A stretch of DNA of 64,000 nt, from the NCBI GenBank assembly GCA_020162035.1, contig JAIUNM010000007.1:1-64000 (forward strand), read 5' to 3'. This DNA comes from Bacteroidota bacterium (lineage in GTDB: Bacteria > Bacteroidota > Bacteroidia > B-17B0 > Aurantibacillaceae). Position numbers and translations under genes: made by a program. Each line of letters opens with the position of its first letter. The first letter of the stretch is position 1. This document shows, piece after piece, positions 15,391-24,575 of this stretch. The notes below the pieces were generated by a model, which was not told the DNA's origin, made no database searches, and was given only the letters and a program-made list of their open reading frames with translations.

Positions 15391-16812
15391 ATGGATGATT
15401 CTCAACAAAAAATTAAAAAATTAGAAAATACCATAATTCTAAACCTACCTTTTACACCCAACCGAGATCAAGAAATTGCAATTAAAAAACTAAGTAAGTT
15501 TGTTTTTAATTCCTATCAAAATAGTGTATTTATTTTAAAAGGTTATGCAGGAACAGGAAAAACAAATATAATTTCTGGTCTTACAAAATCAATTAAAAGT
15601 GTTGGTTGGAAAACTGTACTATTAGCTCCAACTGGTCGTGCAGCAAAAGTAATTAGCAATTACTCTAAACAAAAAGCATTTACAATTCACAAAAAAATAT
15701 TTGATTATTCGTTAGAAAGTACCGAAAACAATTTTTCAACCCTATCAGAAAACACGCATACAAACACATTATTTATTGTTGATGAAGCAAGTATGATTAA
15801 CAATGAAATTGGCTTTGAGGCAAAAACAAATATTTTAGAAAGCTTATTTGAATTTGTGTTTAGTGGCACAAATTGTAAATTAATTTTAGTTGGCGATAAC
15901 GCTCAATTACCTCCAGTTGGTAGTAATTTTAGTCCTGCATTAAGTCCTGAGTATTTAAAATTAAATTTTAATTTAAACATATTTTTTTGCGAATTAAAAC
16001 AAGTTGCACGTCAAAAAGAGGATAGTGGAATTTTATATAATGCAACAAAACTTAGAGTTAATTTACTTGAACAAAATTTTGAAATGCCAAAATTTGAAAC
16101 TTCAACTGATTTTATAAGATTAAGTGGCGAAGATTTAGAAGATACACTTAACACTTGTATAAATAATTTTGGAGAAGAAAACATTATCATAATTACCAGA
16201 AGTAATAAACGAGCGGTTCAATTTAATCAAACCTATCGCAACAGAATTAAATATCTTGAAAACGAAATTAACACCGGAGATAAAATAATGATTGTAAAAA
16301 ACAATTATTTTTGGTTACCAAAAACCAATACGGAAACAAATTTTATTGCCAATGGAGATATTGCCGAAATAACAAAAATTAAAACAAAAACAAATTTATA
16401 TGGGTTTGATTTTTGCGATTGTGAAATTAAACTAATTGATTATGAATTACCTCCATTAGAAGTTAAATTGCTGTTATCTACACTATACACAGATCAAGCA
16501 AGCCTTTCGGCTGAACAACAAAATATTTTATATGAAAATGTAATTGCCGATGTTGCAAATGAAACTAACAAGTACATAAAATTTCAATACTTAAAAAATA
16601 GTTCGTTTTATAATGCATTGCAAGTAAAATTAGCCTATGCTGTAACCTGTCATAAATCGCAAGGTGGGCAATGGCCTGTTGTTTTTATTGACCAAGGTTA
16701 TTTAACTAAAGAAAATTTAAATAGTGAATATATAAGATGGTTGTACACAGCAATAACAAGAGCAACAGAAAGAGTATATTTAATTAATTTTAATGAAGAT
16801 TTTTTTAGTTGA
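15391..16812 (+). CDS. RecD-like superfamily 1 DNA helicase
   Basis: A 473-residue SF1B helicase (AAA_30 plus UvrD_C_2). N-terminal FTPNRDQEIAIKKLSKFV (Q motif), Walker A LKGYAGTGKTN, motif Ia LLAPTGRAAKVI, Walker B LFIVDEASM, motif III LVGDNAQLPPVG, C-terminal TCHKSQGGQW and RWLYTAITRA. Such short RecD2-type helicases unwind 5'-3'; the cellular role in Bacteroidota is unclear. ATG 15391 was chosen over an upstream GTG that lies within the terminator hairpin. There is no room for a conventional leader between hairpin and start. Confidence 0.92.
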   Translation: MDDSQQKIKKLENTIILNLPFTPNRDQEIAIKKLSKFVFNSYQNSVFILKGYAGTGKTNIISGLTKSIKSVGWKTVLLAPTGRAAKVISNYSKQKAFTIHKKIFDYSLESTENNFSTLSENTHTNTLFIVDEASMINNEIGFEAKTNILESLFEFVFSGTNCKLILVGDNAQLPPVGSNFSPALSPEYLKLNFNLNIFFCELKQVARQKEDSGILYNATKLRVNLLEQNFEMPKFETSTDFIRLSGEDLEDTLNTCINNFGEENIIIITRSNKRAVQFNQTYRNRIKYLENEINTGDKIMIVKNNYFWLPKTNTETNFIANGDIAEITKIKTKTNLYGFDFCDCEIKLIDYELPPLEVKLLLSTLYTDQASLSAEQQNILYENVIADVANETNKYIKFQYLKNSSFYNALQVKLAYAVTCHKSQGGQWPVVFIDQGYLTKENLNSEYIRWLYTAITRATERVYLINFNEDFFS

Positions 16813-16925
16813 TATTATTTCATGTTAACAAATAAAAAAAACTAAACTAATTTAGACAAGAATCTGTTTTTTAACCTTTAATTAATTGTGAATTAAATAA
16901 TTTTTATTAATTTAGTAGGATATAA

Positions 16926-17864
16926 ATGTTTAATACATTAACTAAAATAGTTATACTTATTTTAATTTTTCCTGTCTTTTACTTTGGTCAAAATTTTTCT
17001 AGGCCAGGAGATTGGAAAAAATATAGAAAAGAAGTATTTATAAGTACTGGTGCAGCTTCTTTTTTGGGTGATTTAGGTGGGAGAAATAGAACGGGTACAG
17101 ATTTTAGCCCTGTTGATTTAGATTTTAACCAAATCCGTACTGCTTTTGGCGCAGGTTTCAGATATAAATTTCAAAGATGGTTAGCCGGAACTGTTAAATT
17201 TAATTACTTAAGATTAAAGGGAGATGACGCTGCAACAACTGAAATTTATAGAAATAATAGAAATTTAAATTTTAAAACTAACTTATTTGAATTAGGAGGC
17301 CGAATAGAAATAGGCTACAACAGTTCAAAAGCAGGTAACCGTTATGGAATTAAAAAAACACTTTCAAGAAGGATGAAAGCTAATGACCATGCTTTTTTTG
17401 GATTTGTTGGTGTTTCTGCATTTTACTTCAATCCAAAAGCTAAAGATGGCACTAAACTACAACCTTTACATACCGAAGGACAAGGACTACCTGGTGGTCC
17501 AAAAAATTATAGCAATTACTCCGTTGCAATTCCATTTGGTGTTTATTACAAATTAGTATTGCAAAAACAATGGAGTGTTGGTATAGAGTTTGCGTGGCGT
17601 AAAACATTTACAGATTATATTGACGATGTTAGTAAAACTTATTACGACCCAGTTTTATTAGCCGCTGCTTATGGTCCCACTTCAGTAAAATATGCCGATC
17701 CAAGTCTTGGCACAATAGCAGGTGCTACAGCGCCAGATGCTTCAGGAAACGGAGCGCAAAGAGGTGATAAAAACTTAGATTCGTACATGAGTATAGAATT
17801 AACAGTTGGTTATATTTTTAAACAAAAACGCCGTTCAAAAGCGAGATTAAGAAGTAAATTCTAA
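16926..17864 (+). CDS. DUF6089-type outer-membrane beta-barrel protein
   Basis: A 312-residue exported protein: signal peptide (IVILILIFPVFYFGQ), then KKYRKEVFISTGAASFLGDLGGRNR, a start typical of the DUF6089 family. Alternating aromatic strands (FGAGFRYKFQRWLAGTVKFNYL, GGRIEIGYN, FGFVGVSAFYFNPKA, WSVGIEFAWRKTFTDYIDDV) indicate a beta-barrel. It ends in a basic tail. Function unknown. Preceded by about 110 bases without a recognisable promoter. Confidence 0.85.
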   Translation: MFNTLTKIVILILIFPVFYFGQNFSRPGDWKKYRKEVFISTGAASFLGDLGGRNRTGTDFSPVDLDFNQIRTAFGAGFRYKFQRWLAGTVKFNYLRLKGDDAATTEIYRNNRNLNFKTNLFELGGRIEIGYNSSKAGNRYGIKKTLSRRMKANDHAFFGFVGVSAFYFNPKAKDGTKLQPLHTEGQGLPGGPKNYSNYSVAIPFGVYYKLVLQKQWSVGIEFAWRKTFTDYIDDVSKTYYDPVLLAAAYGPTSVKYADPSLGTIAGATAPDASGNGAQRGDKNLDSYMSIELTVGYIFKQKRRSKARLRSKF

Positions 17865-17918
17865 TTAAAAAATTTATTGTTTTTTATTAAATCATTGCTA
17901 CCTTCATCTAACTAAATT

Positions 17919-18635
17919 ATGAGTGGCAACACATTTGAATTTAAAAAATTTTCGATTAAGCAAGATAAATGTACAATGAAGGTAAATACCGATGCAGTAC
18001 TTTTAGGGGCTTGGGTTAATCCAATAAACGAAAAAAACATTTTAGATATTGGTACAGGAACTGGCGTAATTGCTTTAATGTTAGCCCAAAAATCTAATGC
18101 AAATATTATCGCAATTGATATTGATAATAATAGTATTGAGCAAGCAAAAGAAAATGTTTTAAATTGTTCATTTGCAAAAAACACACAAACAATACATACA
18201 AGTTTCCAAAATTTTGCGGCATCTACTAATCTAAAGTTCGATTTAATTGTAAGCAACCCACCCTATTATCCTAATTCGGTTAAAATAAATAATCAACCAA
18301 GAAGTTTAGCAAGACATGCAGAAACTTTACCTTTTGAAGAACTAATTTTTGGCATAACAAAAATTTTAAGTTTTGAAGGAAAATTTTGTTTGATTTTACC
18401 AAAACAAGAAGCAGAATTGTTTGTAACTGTAGCGAAACAACATAATTTATTTTTAACAAAATTGCTTAGAGTTAGAACAAAACCAGAAGCAGATACAGAA
18501 AAAAGACATTTAATGCAATTTGAATTTAAAGAAAATGGTTATTTTGAATCTACTTTAATAATTGAAAATGCAAAACATTTTGATTATACCGAAGAATATA
18601 AAAACCTAACAAAAGATTATTACCTTAACTTTTAG
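17919..18635 (+). CDS. trmN6: tRNA1(Val) (adenine37-N6)-methyltransferase
   Basis: A 238-residue class I methyltransferase of the YfiC/TrmN6 family. N-terminal FKKFSIKQDKCTMKVNTDAVLLGAWV (family signature), SAM site ILDIGTGTGVIALMLAQ, catalytic IVSNPPYYPNS. Installs m6A37 in tRNA-Val in Enterobacteria; the Bacteroidota orthologue is assumed to act likewise. The 3' end overlaps the convergent FAD oxidoreductase by 11 bases. Confidence 0.93.
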   Translation: MSGNTFEFKKFSIKQDKCTMKVNTDAVLLGAWVNPINEKNILDIGTGTGVIALMLAQKSNANIIAIDIDNNSIEQAKENVLNCSFAKNTQTIHTSFQNFAASTNLKFDLIVSNPPYYPNSVKINNQPRSLARHAETLPFEELIFGITKILSFEGKFCLILPKQEAELFVTVAKQHNLFLTKLLRVRTKPEADTEKRHLMQFEFKENGYFESTLIIENAKHFDYTEEYKNLTKDYYLNF

Positions 18636-19758
18636 AAATCAACTGAGCTGCTTTTAAACCAACAACACTTCCAATTGCAACTCCCATTCCTCCCATTCTT
18701 ACTGCAGCTAAAACATTATTATTTACAAATTCAATAATTGGTTTTTTTTCTTTACCAACACCCATAATACCACACCATCTGTGTTCAATTTCAAAACTTG
18801 TTTTAGGTAAAATTGTTTCTTTTAAAAACAATTCTAATTTTTTTTGAATTTTTAAATTTAGTTCAAATTTATCTGTAGATTCAGTTTCAAAATCTAAATT
18901 TCGAGCTCCACCCAACAACACTCTGTTATCTATATTTCTAAAATAATAATAGCCTTTATCAAAATGAAAAGCACCTTTTAATTTTAAATTATTTATTGGT
19001 TTTGTAATCAACACCTGAGCTCTTGCAGGTTTAACATCAAATTTATTTAATAAATAACTTGCAAACCCATTTACAGCAACAACACATTTTAAACAATTAA
19101 AATCGCCAATACTTGTTTTTAATTGTACTGCATTTTTAGTTGAACAAATATTTAATACATCTACATTATTTAAAATTTCAACACCTAAACTTCTTACCAA
19201 ATTAAGCATTTGATTCATCATTAAAGCAGTATCTAATTGTCCTTCGTGTTTATTTTTTATAGCGCCATAAATTTTATCTTTTACAAAATTAGAACTGCTT
19301 TTAAAAGTGTCTTTTAAACCAATAGTTTCATCTATAGATTTGTTTAAATATTTAATTTTGTCTAAATTAGTTTCATAATCGTATTTAGACGAAAACCATT
19401 CCGTTCCTCCATAACCTTTATAAGCAATATTTTTTTCTCCTAAATTTTGTTTTAATAACTGCAAACCATCCCAACGCATTTTAACAGTTTCAAATACTGT
19501 TTTCTCATTGCTATTATTTAAATCATCTATTAGTTCGCTTACACTCCCAAAACAAGCAAACCCAGCGTTTTTGGTGCTTGCTCCATGAGGTAGAAACCCT
19601 TTTTCTAAAATTAAAACTTTACATTTTTTATTATTTTTCTTTAAGTTATATGCTGTATTTAAACCTACAATTCCACTCCCAATAACAATAAAATCGAATT
19701 TATTAAAATAATGTTTTAATTCCCAATAACTGTAATTAACAGAGCTTAACATTTTCAT
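18625..19758 (-). CDS. FAD-dependent oxidoreductase (DAO family)
   Basis: A 377-residue flavoprotein of the glycine/D-amino-acid oxidase family. FAD site FIVIGSGIVGLNTAYNLKK at about residues 23-41; GASTKNAGFACFGSVSEL is the usual second region; C-terminal HRWCGIMGVGKEKKPIIE and VRMGGMGVAIGSVVG complete the FAD pocket. Substrate not predictable. A single gene with its own upstream region shared with the repeat protein. Confidence 0.9.
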   Translation of the reverse strand: MKMLSSVNYSYWELKHYFNKFDFIVIGSGIVGLNTAYNLKKNNKKCKVLILEKGFLPHGASTKNAGFACFGSVSELIDDLNNSNEKTVFETVKMRWDGLQLLKQNLGEKNIAYKGYGGTEWFSSKYDYETNLDKIKYLNKSIDETIGLKDTFKSSSNFVKDKIYGAIKNKHEGQLDTALMMNQMLNLVRSLGVEILNNVDVLNICSTKNAVQLKTSIGDFNCLKCVVAVNGFASYLLNKFDVKPARAQVLITKPINNLKLKGAFHFDKGYYYFRNIDNRVLLGGARNLDFETESTDKFELNLKIQKKLELFLKETILPKTSFEIEHRWCGIMGVGKEKKPIIEFVNNNVLAAVRMGGMGVAIGSVVGLKAAQLISKS

Positions 19759-19819
19759 AACAAATTTGGTATTTTTATTGTAAATTTAAGACTTAATTTA
19801 ATTGTTCAAATTTAAGATA

Positions 19820-22429
19820 ATGAGATTTAAAAAAGCAATATTACTCCTTTTTATAATTGGATTTAATGTGCATTTATTTTCTCAAGATAAAACTGTAAGA
19901 TTTGAAACAAAAATTGAAAAAGACGGAAAAGGCACTGGTAGCGCAAATGTTAACGTACTTCAAAATGGTAAACCATTTAAAACAGTTGTAACTGGAGATG
20001 ATGGTAAACTCCGTTTAGACTTACCATATGGATACAATTATCAAATAACAGTTTCTAAACCACAACTTTGTTCTAAAAAATTCGAAATCTCGACTATTGG
20101 AATTCCTGAAGATGCGAGAGAAATGGGTTTTAAAGTAGATGGTATTAGTTTATTTGAATTGCAAAAAGGTATTGATTATTCGGTACTAAACCAAACATTA
20201 CTAAAAGTTAATTATAATGCTGGTTCTCAAAATATGGATTACGATGAGGCTTATTTTAATCAAATCCAAGGAGCATTAGCACAATTAAAAGAATTAGAAA
20301 GAGCTGCCATTCAAAATGCAAAAAATAAAGAAGCAAGTTATCAAACTGCGATAAAAAATGGAGATAAACAATTTCAAAAAAAGGAATGGCAAGCTGCATT
20401 AGCAAGTTATCAAGAAGCCTCTAACATTAAGCCTGAAGAAAGTTTTCCTAAGGATCAAATAAATAACATTAATAAACTAATTGCTGAAGCAGATGCGAAG
20501 GCAAAAGCAGATGCAGATGCAAAAGCCAAGGCAGAAGCTGAACGATTAGCAAAAGAAAAAGCAGAGGCTGAAGCAAAAGCCAAGGCAGAAGCTGAACGAT
20601 TAGCAAAAGAAAAAGCAGAGGCTGAAGCAAAAGCCAAAGCAGAAGCTGAACGATTAGCAAAAGAAAAAGCGGATGCTGAAGCAAAAGCCAAAGCAGAAGC
20701 TGAACGATTAGCGAAAGAAAAAGCGGATGCAGATGCAAAAGCCAAGGCAGAAGCTGAACGATTAGCAAAAGAAAAAGCAGAGGCTGAAGCAAAAGCCAAG
20801 GCAGAAGCTGAACGATTAGCAAAAGAAAAAGCAGAGGCTGAAGCAAAAGCCAAGGCAGAAGCTGAACGATTAGCAAAAGAAAAAGCGGATGCTGAAGCGA
20901 AAGCTAAAGCAGAAGCTGAACGATTAGCAAAAGAAAAAGCGGATGCTGAAGCGAAAGCCAAGGCTGAAGCTGAACGATTAGCAAAAGAAAAAGCAGAGGC
21001 TGATGCGAAAGCCAAAGCAGAAGCTGAACGATTAGCAAAAGAAAAAGCAGATGCAGATGCAAAAGCCAAGGCTGAAGCTGAAAAATTAGCAAAAGAAAAA
21101 GCAGATGCAGATGCAAAAGCCAAAGCAGAAGCTGAACGATTAGCGAAAGAAAAATCGGATGCTGAAGCAAAAGCCAAAGCAGAAGCTGAACGATTAGCGA
21201 AAGAAAAAGCAGATGCAGATGCAAAAGCCAAAGCAGAAAAATTAGCAAAAGAAAAAGCGGATGCTGAAGCGAAAGCCAAAGCAGAAGCTGAAAAATTAGC
21301 AAAAGAAAAAGCGGATGCTGAAGCGAAAGCCAAAGCAGAAGCTGAAAAATTAGCAAAAGAAAAAGCAGATGCAGATGCGAAAGCCAAAGCAGAAGCTGAA
21401 AAATTAGCAAAAGAAAAAGCAGATGCTGAAGCGAAAGCCAAGGCTGAAGCTGAAAAATTAGCAAAAGAAAAAGCAGATGCTGAAGCAAAAGCCAAAGCTG
21501 AAGCTGAAAAATTAGCAAAAGAAAAAGCAGATGCAGATGCGAAAGCCAAAGCTGAAGCTGAACGATTAGCGAAAGAAAAAGCAGATGCAGATGCGAAAGC
21601 CAAAGCAGAAGCTGAAAAATTAGCAAAAGAAAAAGCAGATGCAGATGCGAAAGCCAAAGCTGAAGCAGATAAACTAGCGAAAGAAAAAGCTAATGCTGAT
21701 GCAAAAGCTAAAGCAGAATTTGATGCTCAAGAAAAAAAGAAACAAGAAGAACTTGAACTTAAAAAGAAAGCGGCAGAAGAACGAAGGAAATTAGAAGAAA
21801 TTGAAAACAAATACAAAGACGCTATTACAAAAGCAGATAGCTATTTTAACAAACGTGATTGGACAAATTCAAAAGCAGAGTACAATGAGGCTTTAATAAT
21901 TAAACCGAACGACCAATACGCCACAAGTAAATTAAAAGAAATTGAAAAAAACTTGAAAAATGTTGTTAAACAAGGCGAAATTAAAGACAATACTAAAGGA
22001 ACAATATTACCAACATTGGGTGCTATAAGTACTGACGAAAAATACAAAACTGCAATAAAAAATGCTGATGAACAATTTAAACTAAAAAGTTATGTTAATG
22101 CTAAAAAATATTACGAAGAGGCTCTAACTCACAAAGGTGGAGATGCTTACGCTAAAAATAAATTAATTGAATGTGAGAAATTTATTAATTCCGATCAAAA
22201 CCAAAATGGTGTAAGTGATAGAATTGCTAAACTTTTAGCAAAATATCCACAAGGTATAACAGAAGAAACTATAAACGGCCAAGGCGTGGTAATTATACAA
22301 CGTGTTGTGGTAAAAGATCAAATGGCTTGGGTTTATCAAAAAAAGATATTTAATTGGGGAGGAATTACTTTTTTTAGAGATGAAACAGTAATTACTGAAA
22401 GCACTTATGAACTAGAAACCCAACCGTAA
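19820..22429 (+). CDS. Exported protein with a long A/K/E helical repeat and TPR-like units
   Basis: An 869-residue protein (ATG 19820 preferred to TTG 19802) with a signal peptide (ILLLFIIGFNVHLFSQ). Order: N-terminal domain with a carboxypeptidase-regulatory-like fold (about 17-120), a TPR-like helix pair (YQTAIKNGDKQFQKKEW), about 22 copies of an 18-residue unit AEAERLAKEKADAEAKAK (about 240-635), two more TPR-like units (YKDAITKADSYFNKRDW; YKTAIKNADEQFKLKSY) and a C-terminal domain (IFNWGGITFFRDETVITES). The repeat should form a long rigid charged helix spanning the periplasm or linking envelope complexes. Followed after 6 bases by a methyltransferase gene. Confidence 0.85.
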   Translation: MRFKKAILLLFIIGFNVHLFSQDKTVRFETKIEKDGKGTGSANVNVLQNGKPFKTVVTGDDGKLRLDLPYGYNYQITVSKPQLCSKKFEISTIGIPEDAREMGFKVDGISLFELQKGIDYSVLNQTLLKVNYNAGSQNMDYDEAYFNQIQGALAQLKELERAAIQNAKNKEASYQTAIKNGDKQFQKKEWQAALASYQEASNIKPEESFPKDQINNINKLIAEADAKAKADADAKAKAEAERLAKEKAEAEAKAKAEAERLAKEKAEAEAKAKAEAERLAKEKADAEAKAKAEAERLAKEKADADAKAKAEAERLAKEKAEAEAKAKAEAERLAKEKAEAEAKAKAEAERLAKEKADAEAKAKAEAERLAKEKADAEAKAKAEAERLAKEKAEADAKAKAEAERLAKEKADADAKAKAEAEKLAKEKADADAKAKAEAERLAKEKSDAEAKAKAEAERLAKEKADADAKAKAEKLAKEKADAEAKAKAEAEKLAKEKADAEAKAKAEAEKLAKEKADADAKAKAEAEKLAKEKADAEAKAKAEAEKLAKEKADAEAKAKAEAEKLAKEKADADAKAKAEAERLAKEKADADAKAKAEAEKLAKEKADADAKAKAEADKLAKEKANADAKAKAEFDAQEKKKQEELELKKKAAEERRKLEEIENKYKDAITKADSYFNKRDWTNSKAEYNEALIIKPNDQYATSKLKEIEKNLKNVVKQGEIKDNTKGTILPTLGAISTDEKYKTAIKNADEQFKLKSYVNAKKYYEEALTHKGGDAYAKNKLIECEKFINSDQNQNGVSDRIAKLLAKYPQGITEETINGQGVVIIQRVVVKDQMAWVYQKKIFNWGGITFFRDETVITESTYELETQP
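20531..21716. repeat. About 22 tandem 54-bp units encoding an 18-residue helical repeat
   Basis: Counted by the LAKEK core, which occurs 22 times. The R/K preceding LAKEK and the EAE/DAE/DAD variants fall into blocks, which suggests expansion by multi-unit duplication. One unit (about 21236) lacks two residues (6 bp), keeping frame. Both strands stay open in several frames across it. Confidence 0.95.
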
Positions 22430-22435
22430 CCTAAC

Positions 22436-23407
22436 ATGCACACAGAAACGAAAGAAAATATTTTTGAAGGAATTTTTTGCACAGTTTGTAATAACAAAAC
22501 CGAATCTAATTTTAAAGTTTTATACTCTAAGCCAACTTTTTCAGTAACTACTTGTAACAATTGTGGTCATGTTTTTATTCCACATTACTTTAGAAAAAAA
22601 ATTACTTATACACAATACAAAAATAGCGATGTAACAAAAGCTATTAGACAAGGAAATAATTGGGTAAAAGTTCAACGCCATAAACTACGTTTTCAATTTA
22701 TCAAAAAATATATTAAAAAAGGTAAACTATTTGATTTAGGTGCAGGTTGGGGGCATTTTATGTTAGCAGCTAAAGAATTAGGTTACGATATTTACGGTGT
22801 TGAAATTGCAGAGCAACCTTATCTGTATTGTAAAAACGATTTAAATTTACCGGTTGACCATATTGATTTTTTTGAATTGGATACAACAAAACATCAATTT
22901 GATTTAATAACCATGTGGGATGTTTTAGAACACATTGATAATGCTGATGTTTTTTTACAAAAATGCAATGCTCTTACCACTATGGGAGGGTATCTTTTTT
23001 TACAAGTACCACAAATAGATAGTTACTTTGCAAAAAAGTACAAAGACGATTGGAAAATGATGGGCTTAGACCATGTAAATTATTTTAGTAAAAAAACAAT
23101 TACACAAATTTTAGAACGTAATGGTTATGAAGTTGTTAAAATAAAATCATCGTTTGAAATTAAATTATTTTTAATGTACACTTTACTTCCCTTAATAAAA
23201 AAAATAAAAGGGAAACAAAAAAAATCTGTAAATGAAGTAAGCGCTCAAATTAACGCTGCTGAACGACAAAATTATTTTAATAAATTCACATCTAAACCTA
23301 TGTGGCAACTTAAATTATTTGTGTTTTTTCACAATATTTTATATAATTTATTATCTTTTTTTAATATTGGAGAAGAAATGATGGTTGCTGCAAAAAAAAT
23401 TAAGTAA
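22436..23407 (+). CDS. SAM-dependent methyltransferase with N-terminal zinc-binding motif
   Basis: A 323-residue protein. The first 50 residues hold two CxxC pairs (CTVCNNKTES...TTCNNCGHVF), typical of the zinc-ribbon N-terminus of sugar C-methyltransferase-like enzymes. The Rossmann core follows: KLFDLGAGWGHFMLAAKELGYDIYGVEIAEQ, then ITMWDVLEHIDNADVFLQKC and GGYLFLQVPQIDSYFAKK. The C-terminus is basic with hydrophobic segments that may touch the membrane. Probably acts on a surface glycan or its nucleotide sugar; inferred from the family only. Confidence 0.85.
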   Translation: MHTETKENIFEGIFCTVCNNKTESNFKVLYSKPTFSVTTCNNCGHVFIPHYFRKKITYTQYKNSDVTKAIRQGNNWVKVQRHKLRFQFIKKYIKKGKLFDLGAGWGHFMLAAKELGYDIYGVEIAEQPYLYCKNDLNLPVDHIDFFELDTTKHQFDLITMWDVLEHIDNADVFLQKCNALTTMGGYLFLQVPQIDSYFAKKYKDDWKMMGLDHVNYFSKKTITQILERNGYEVVKIKSSFEIKLFLMYTLLPLIKKIKGKQKKSVNEVSAQINAAERQNYFNKFTSKPMWQLKLFVFFHNILYNLLSFFNIGEEMMVAAKKIK

Positions 23408-23447
23408 ATTGGCATAAAAATTGATTAACTAAATAAAAACAAATAAC

Positions 23448-23840
23448 ATGAAAAAAATACTTTTAATTTTATTAGCAGTTTTAGGGATTAATGCTGTTGG
23501 ATTTTCTAAAATAAAAAAATTACCTACAGAATTTTACTCAGTTAGATGGTTATCTTCTAATGAAGAAAATGATGCGACACTTGATTACATGGTTTTTAGA
23601 AGAGAAGGAAGTAAAGAGTTTCCTATGTCTCGTTTTAGAGCAAGTTATCAATTTGGAACAGATGGTTCATGCAAATGGTTAAAATTAGAGCCAAATGATT
23701 TACAAAATATTGTAAATGGAAAATTTGAGTTTAGTAAACGAAAACAAACAATTAAAATTTACGACGATAAAGGAGTTTTAGTTCAAACATTTAAATTGAT
23801 TGGTGTAGAAAAAGATGTTTTAAAACTAAAGAGTTTATAA
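23448..23840 (+). CDS. Small exported protein, unknown
   Basis: A 130-residue protein with a signal peptide (ILLILLAVLGINAVGFSK). The mature domain (YSVRWLSSNEENDATLDYMVFRREGSKEFPMSRFRASYQF...) is beta-rich with a C-terminal IKIYDDKGVLVQTFKLIGVEKDVLKL, resembling lipocalin-like or DUF4488-type small domains. No function recognised. Its terminator lies inside the convergent thioesterase gene. Confidence 0.65.
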   Translation: MKKILLILLAVLGINAVGFSKIKKLPTEFYSVRWLSSNEENDATLDYMVFRREGSKEFPMSRFRASYQFGTDGSCKWLKLEPNDLQNIVNGKFEFSKRKQTIKIYDDKGVLVQTFKLIGVEKDVLKLKSL

Positions 23841-24257
23841 TTCTAAACTTTTATTTTCAAACTTGTTTAAAAGTTCCAACCATAACGTTGGAACTTTTTT
23901 ACTTTCATTCTTTTCATAATCCATTGCAACTAATATTCCTATACAATTTGCTGCAATTGTAGTTTTGTTTTTAACTAAACAATTTTCGATGGTTACACTT
24001 TTATTTCCAACTTTTATAACTCTAGAAAAACATTGTAAACTATCGGTTAAAAATATTGGCACTATATAATCTAACTCAGTTCTTGCAATTACAAAACCAT
24101 TTTTATTCCAATTAATATGCTCGTTAAAAACTGTATTAAAATAATCAACTCTTGCTAATTCAATATAGTTTAAATAACAAGCATTATTTACATGATTTAG
24201 TCTATCAATATCGCTAAACCTAATTTGTATATTAATTTGATGATTAAAGCCTTCCAT
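23835..24257 (-). CDS. Acyl-CoA thioesterase (4HBT hot-dog fold)
   Basis: A 140-residue single hot-dog domain. IRFSDIDRLNHVNNACYLNYIELARVDYF is the 4-hydroxybenzoyl-CoA thioesterase signature with the catalytic Asp in the SDID stretch. Hydrolyses acyl-CoA thioesters; substrate not predictable. Its ATG overlaps the ybaB stop by one base (TAATG). The final codons overlap the convergent 23448-23840 gene by 6 bases. Confidence 0.9.
   Translation of the reverse strand: MEGFNHQINIQIRFSDIDRLNHVNNACYLNYIELARVDYFNTVFNEHINWNKNGFVIARTELDYIVPIFLTDSLQCFSRVIKVGNKSVTIENCLVKNKTTIAANCIGILVAMDYEKNESKKVPTLWLELLNKFENKSLEL
23869..23900 (+). terminator. Intrinsic terminator embedded in the thioesterase coding sequence
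   Basis: Stem AAGTTCCAAC / GTTGGAACTT with a 6-nt loop and a T6 run. It is 30 bases past the stop of the rightward gene 23448-23840 and wholly inside the antisense thioesterase ORF (codons for KKVPTLWLEL). Confidence 0.8.
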
Positions 24258-24565
24258 TAAAACAAACCAGGTAACATGCTCCCAGCTACAGCTTTCATTT
24301 CGTTTTCGTTTATTGAATTTGCTTTTTCTAAAGCTTTATTTAATGTAACCAGTAGCTGTTCTGTTAATTCAGAATTATCGCTATGTTGTAATGCAGGGGC
24401 AATATAAATTTCTTTAATTAATCTATTACCCGTAATTTTTATTTTAATATCTCCACCTGCTCCATCAACTTCTAAAACTGTATTATCTAATTTTATTTTA
24501 ATTTCTTCGGCTTTAGCTTTCATTTCATTAAGCTTGCCCATCATATCTCCTAATTTTCCAAACAT
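24257..24565 (-). CDS. ybaB: YbaB/EbfC family nucleoid-associated protein
   Basis: A 102-residue protein: MFGKLGDMMGKLNEMKAKAEEIKIKLDNTVLEVDGAGGDIKIKITGN is the standard YbaB/EbfC start (long helix, then strands), ending in a helix and GSMLPGLF. These dimers bind DNA and affect nucleoid structure. Ten bases after the DUF5686 gene and coupled to the thioesterase. Gene not beside recR/dnaX, unlike many other bacteria. Confidence 0.95.
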   Translation of the reverse strand: MFGKLGDMMGKLNEMKAKAEEIKIKLDNTVLEVDGAGGDIKIKITGNRLIKEIYIAPALQHSDNSELTEQLLVTLNKALEKANSINENEMKAVAGSMLPGLF

Positions 24566-24575
24566 ATTTATTTTT

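Noticed and set aside
20455-21657. A 400-codon open frame on the minus strand across the 54-bp repeats, plus two shorter minus-strand frames
   Set aside because: They arise because the Ala/Lys/Glu codon repeat has no stops in the opposite frames; the translations are low-complexity (AFASASAFSF) and have no start context.
20531-21716. Regularly spaced repeats that could be mistaken for a CRISPR array
   Set aside because: The units are contiguous with no unique spacers and encode a continuous helical protein repeat.
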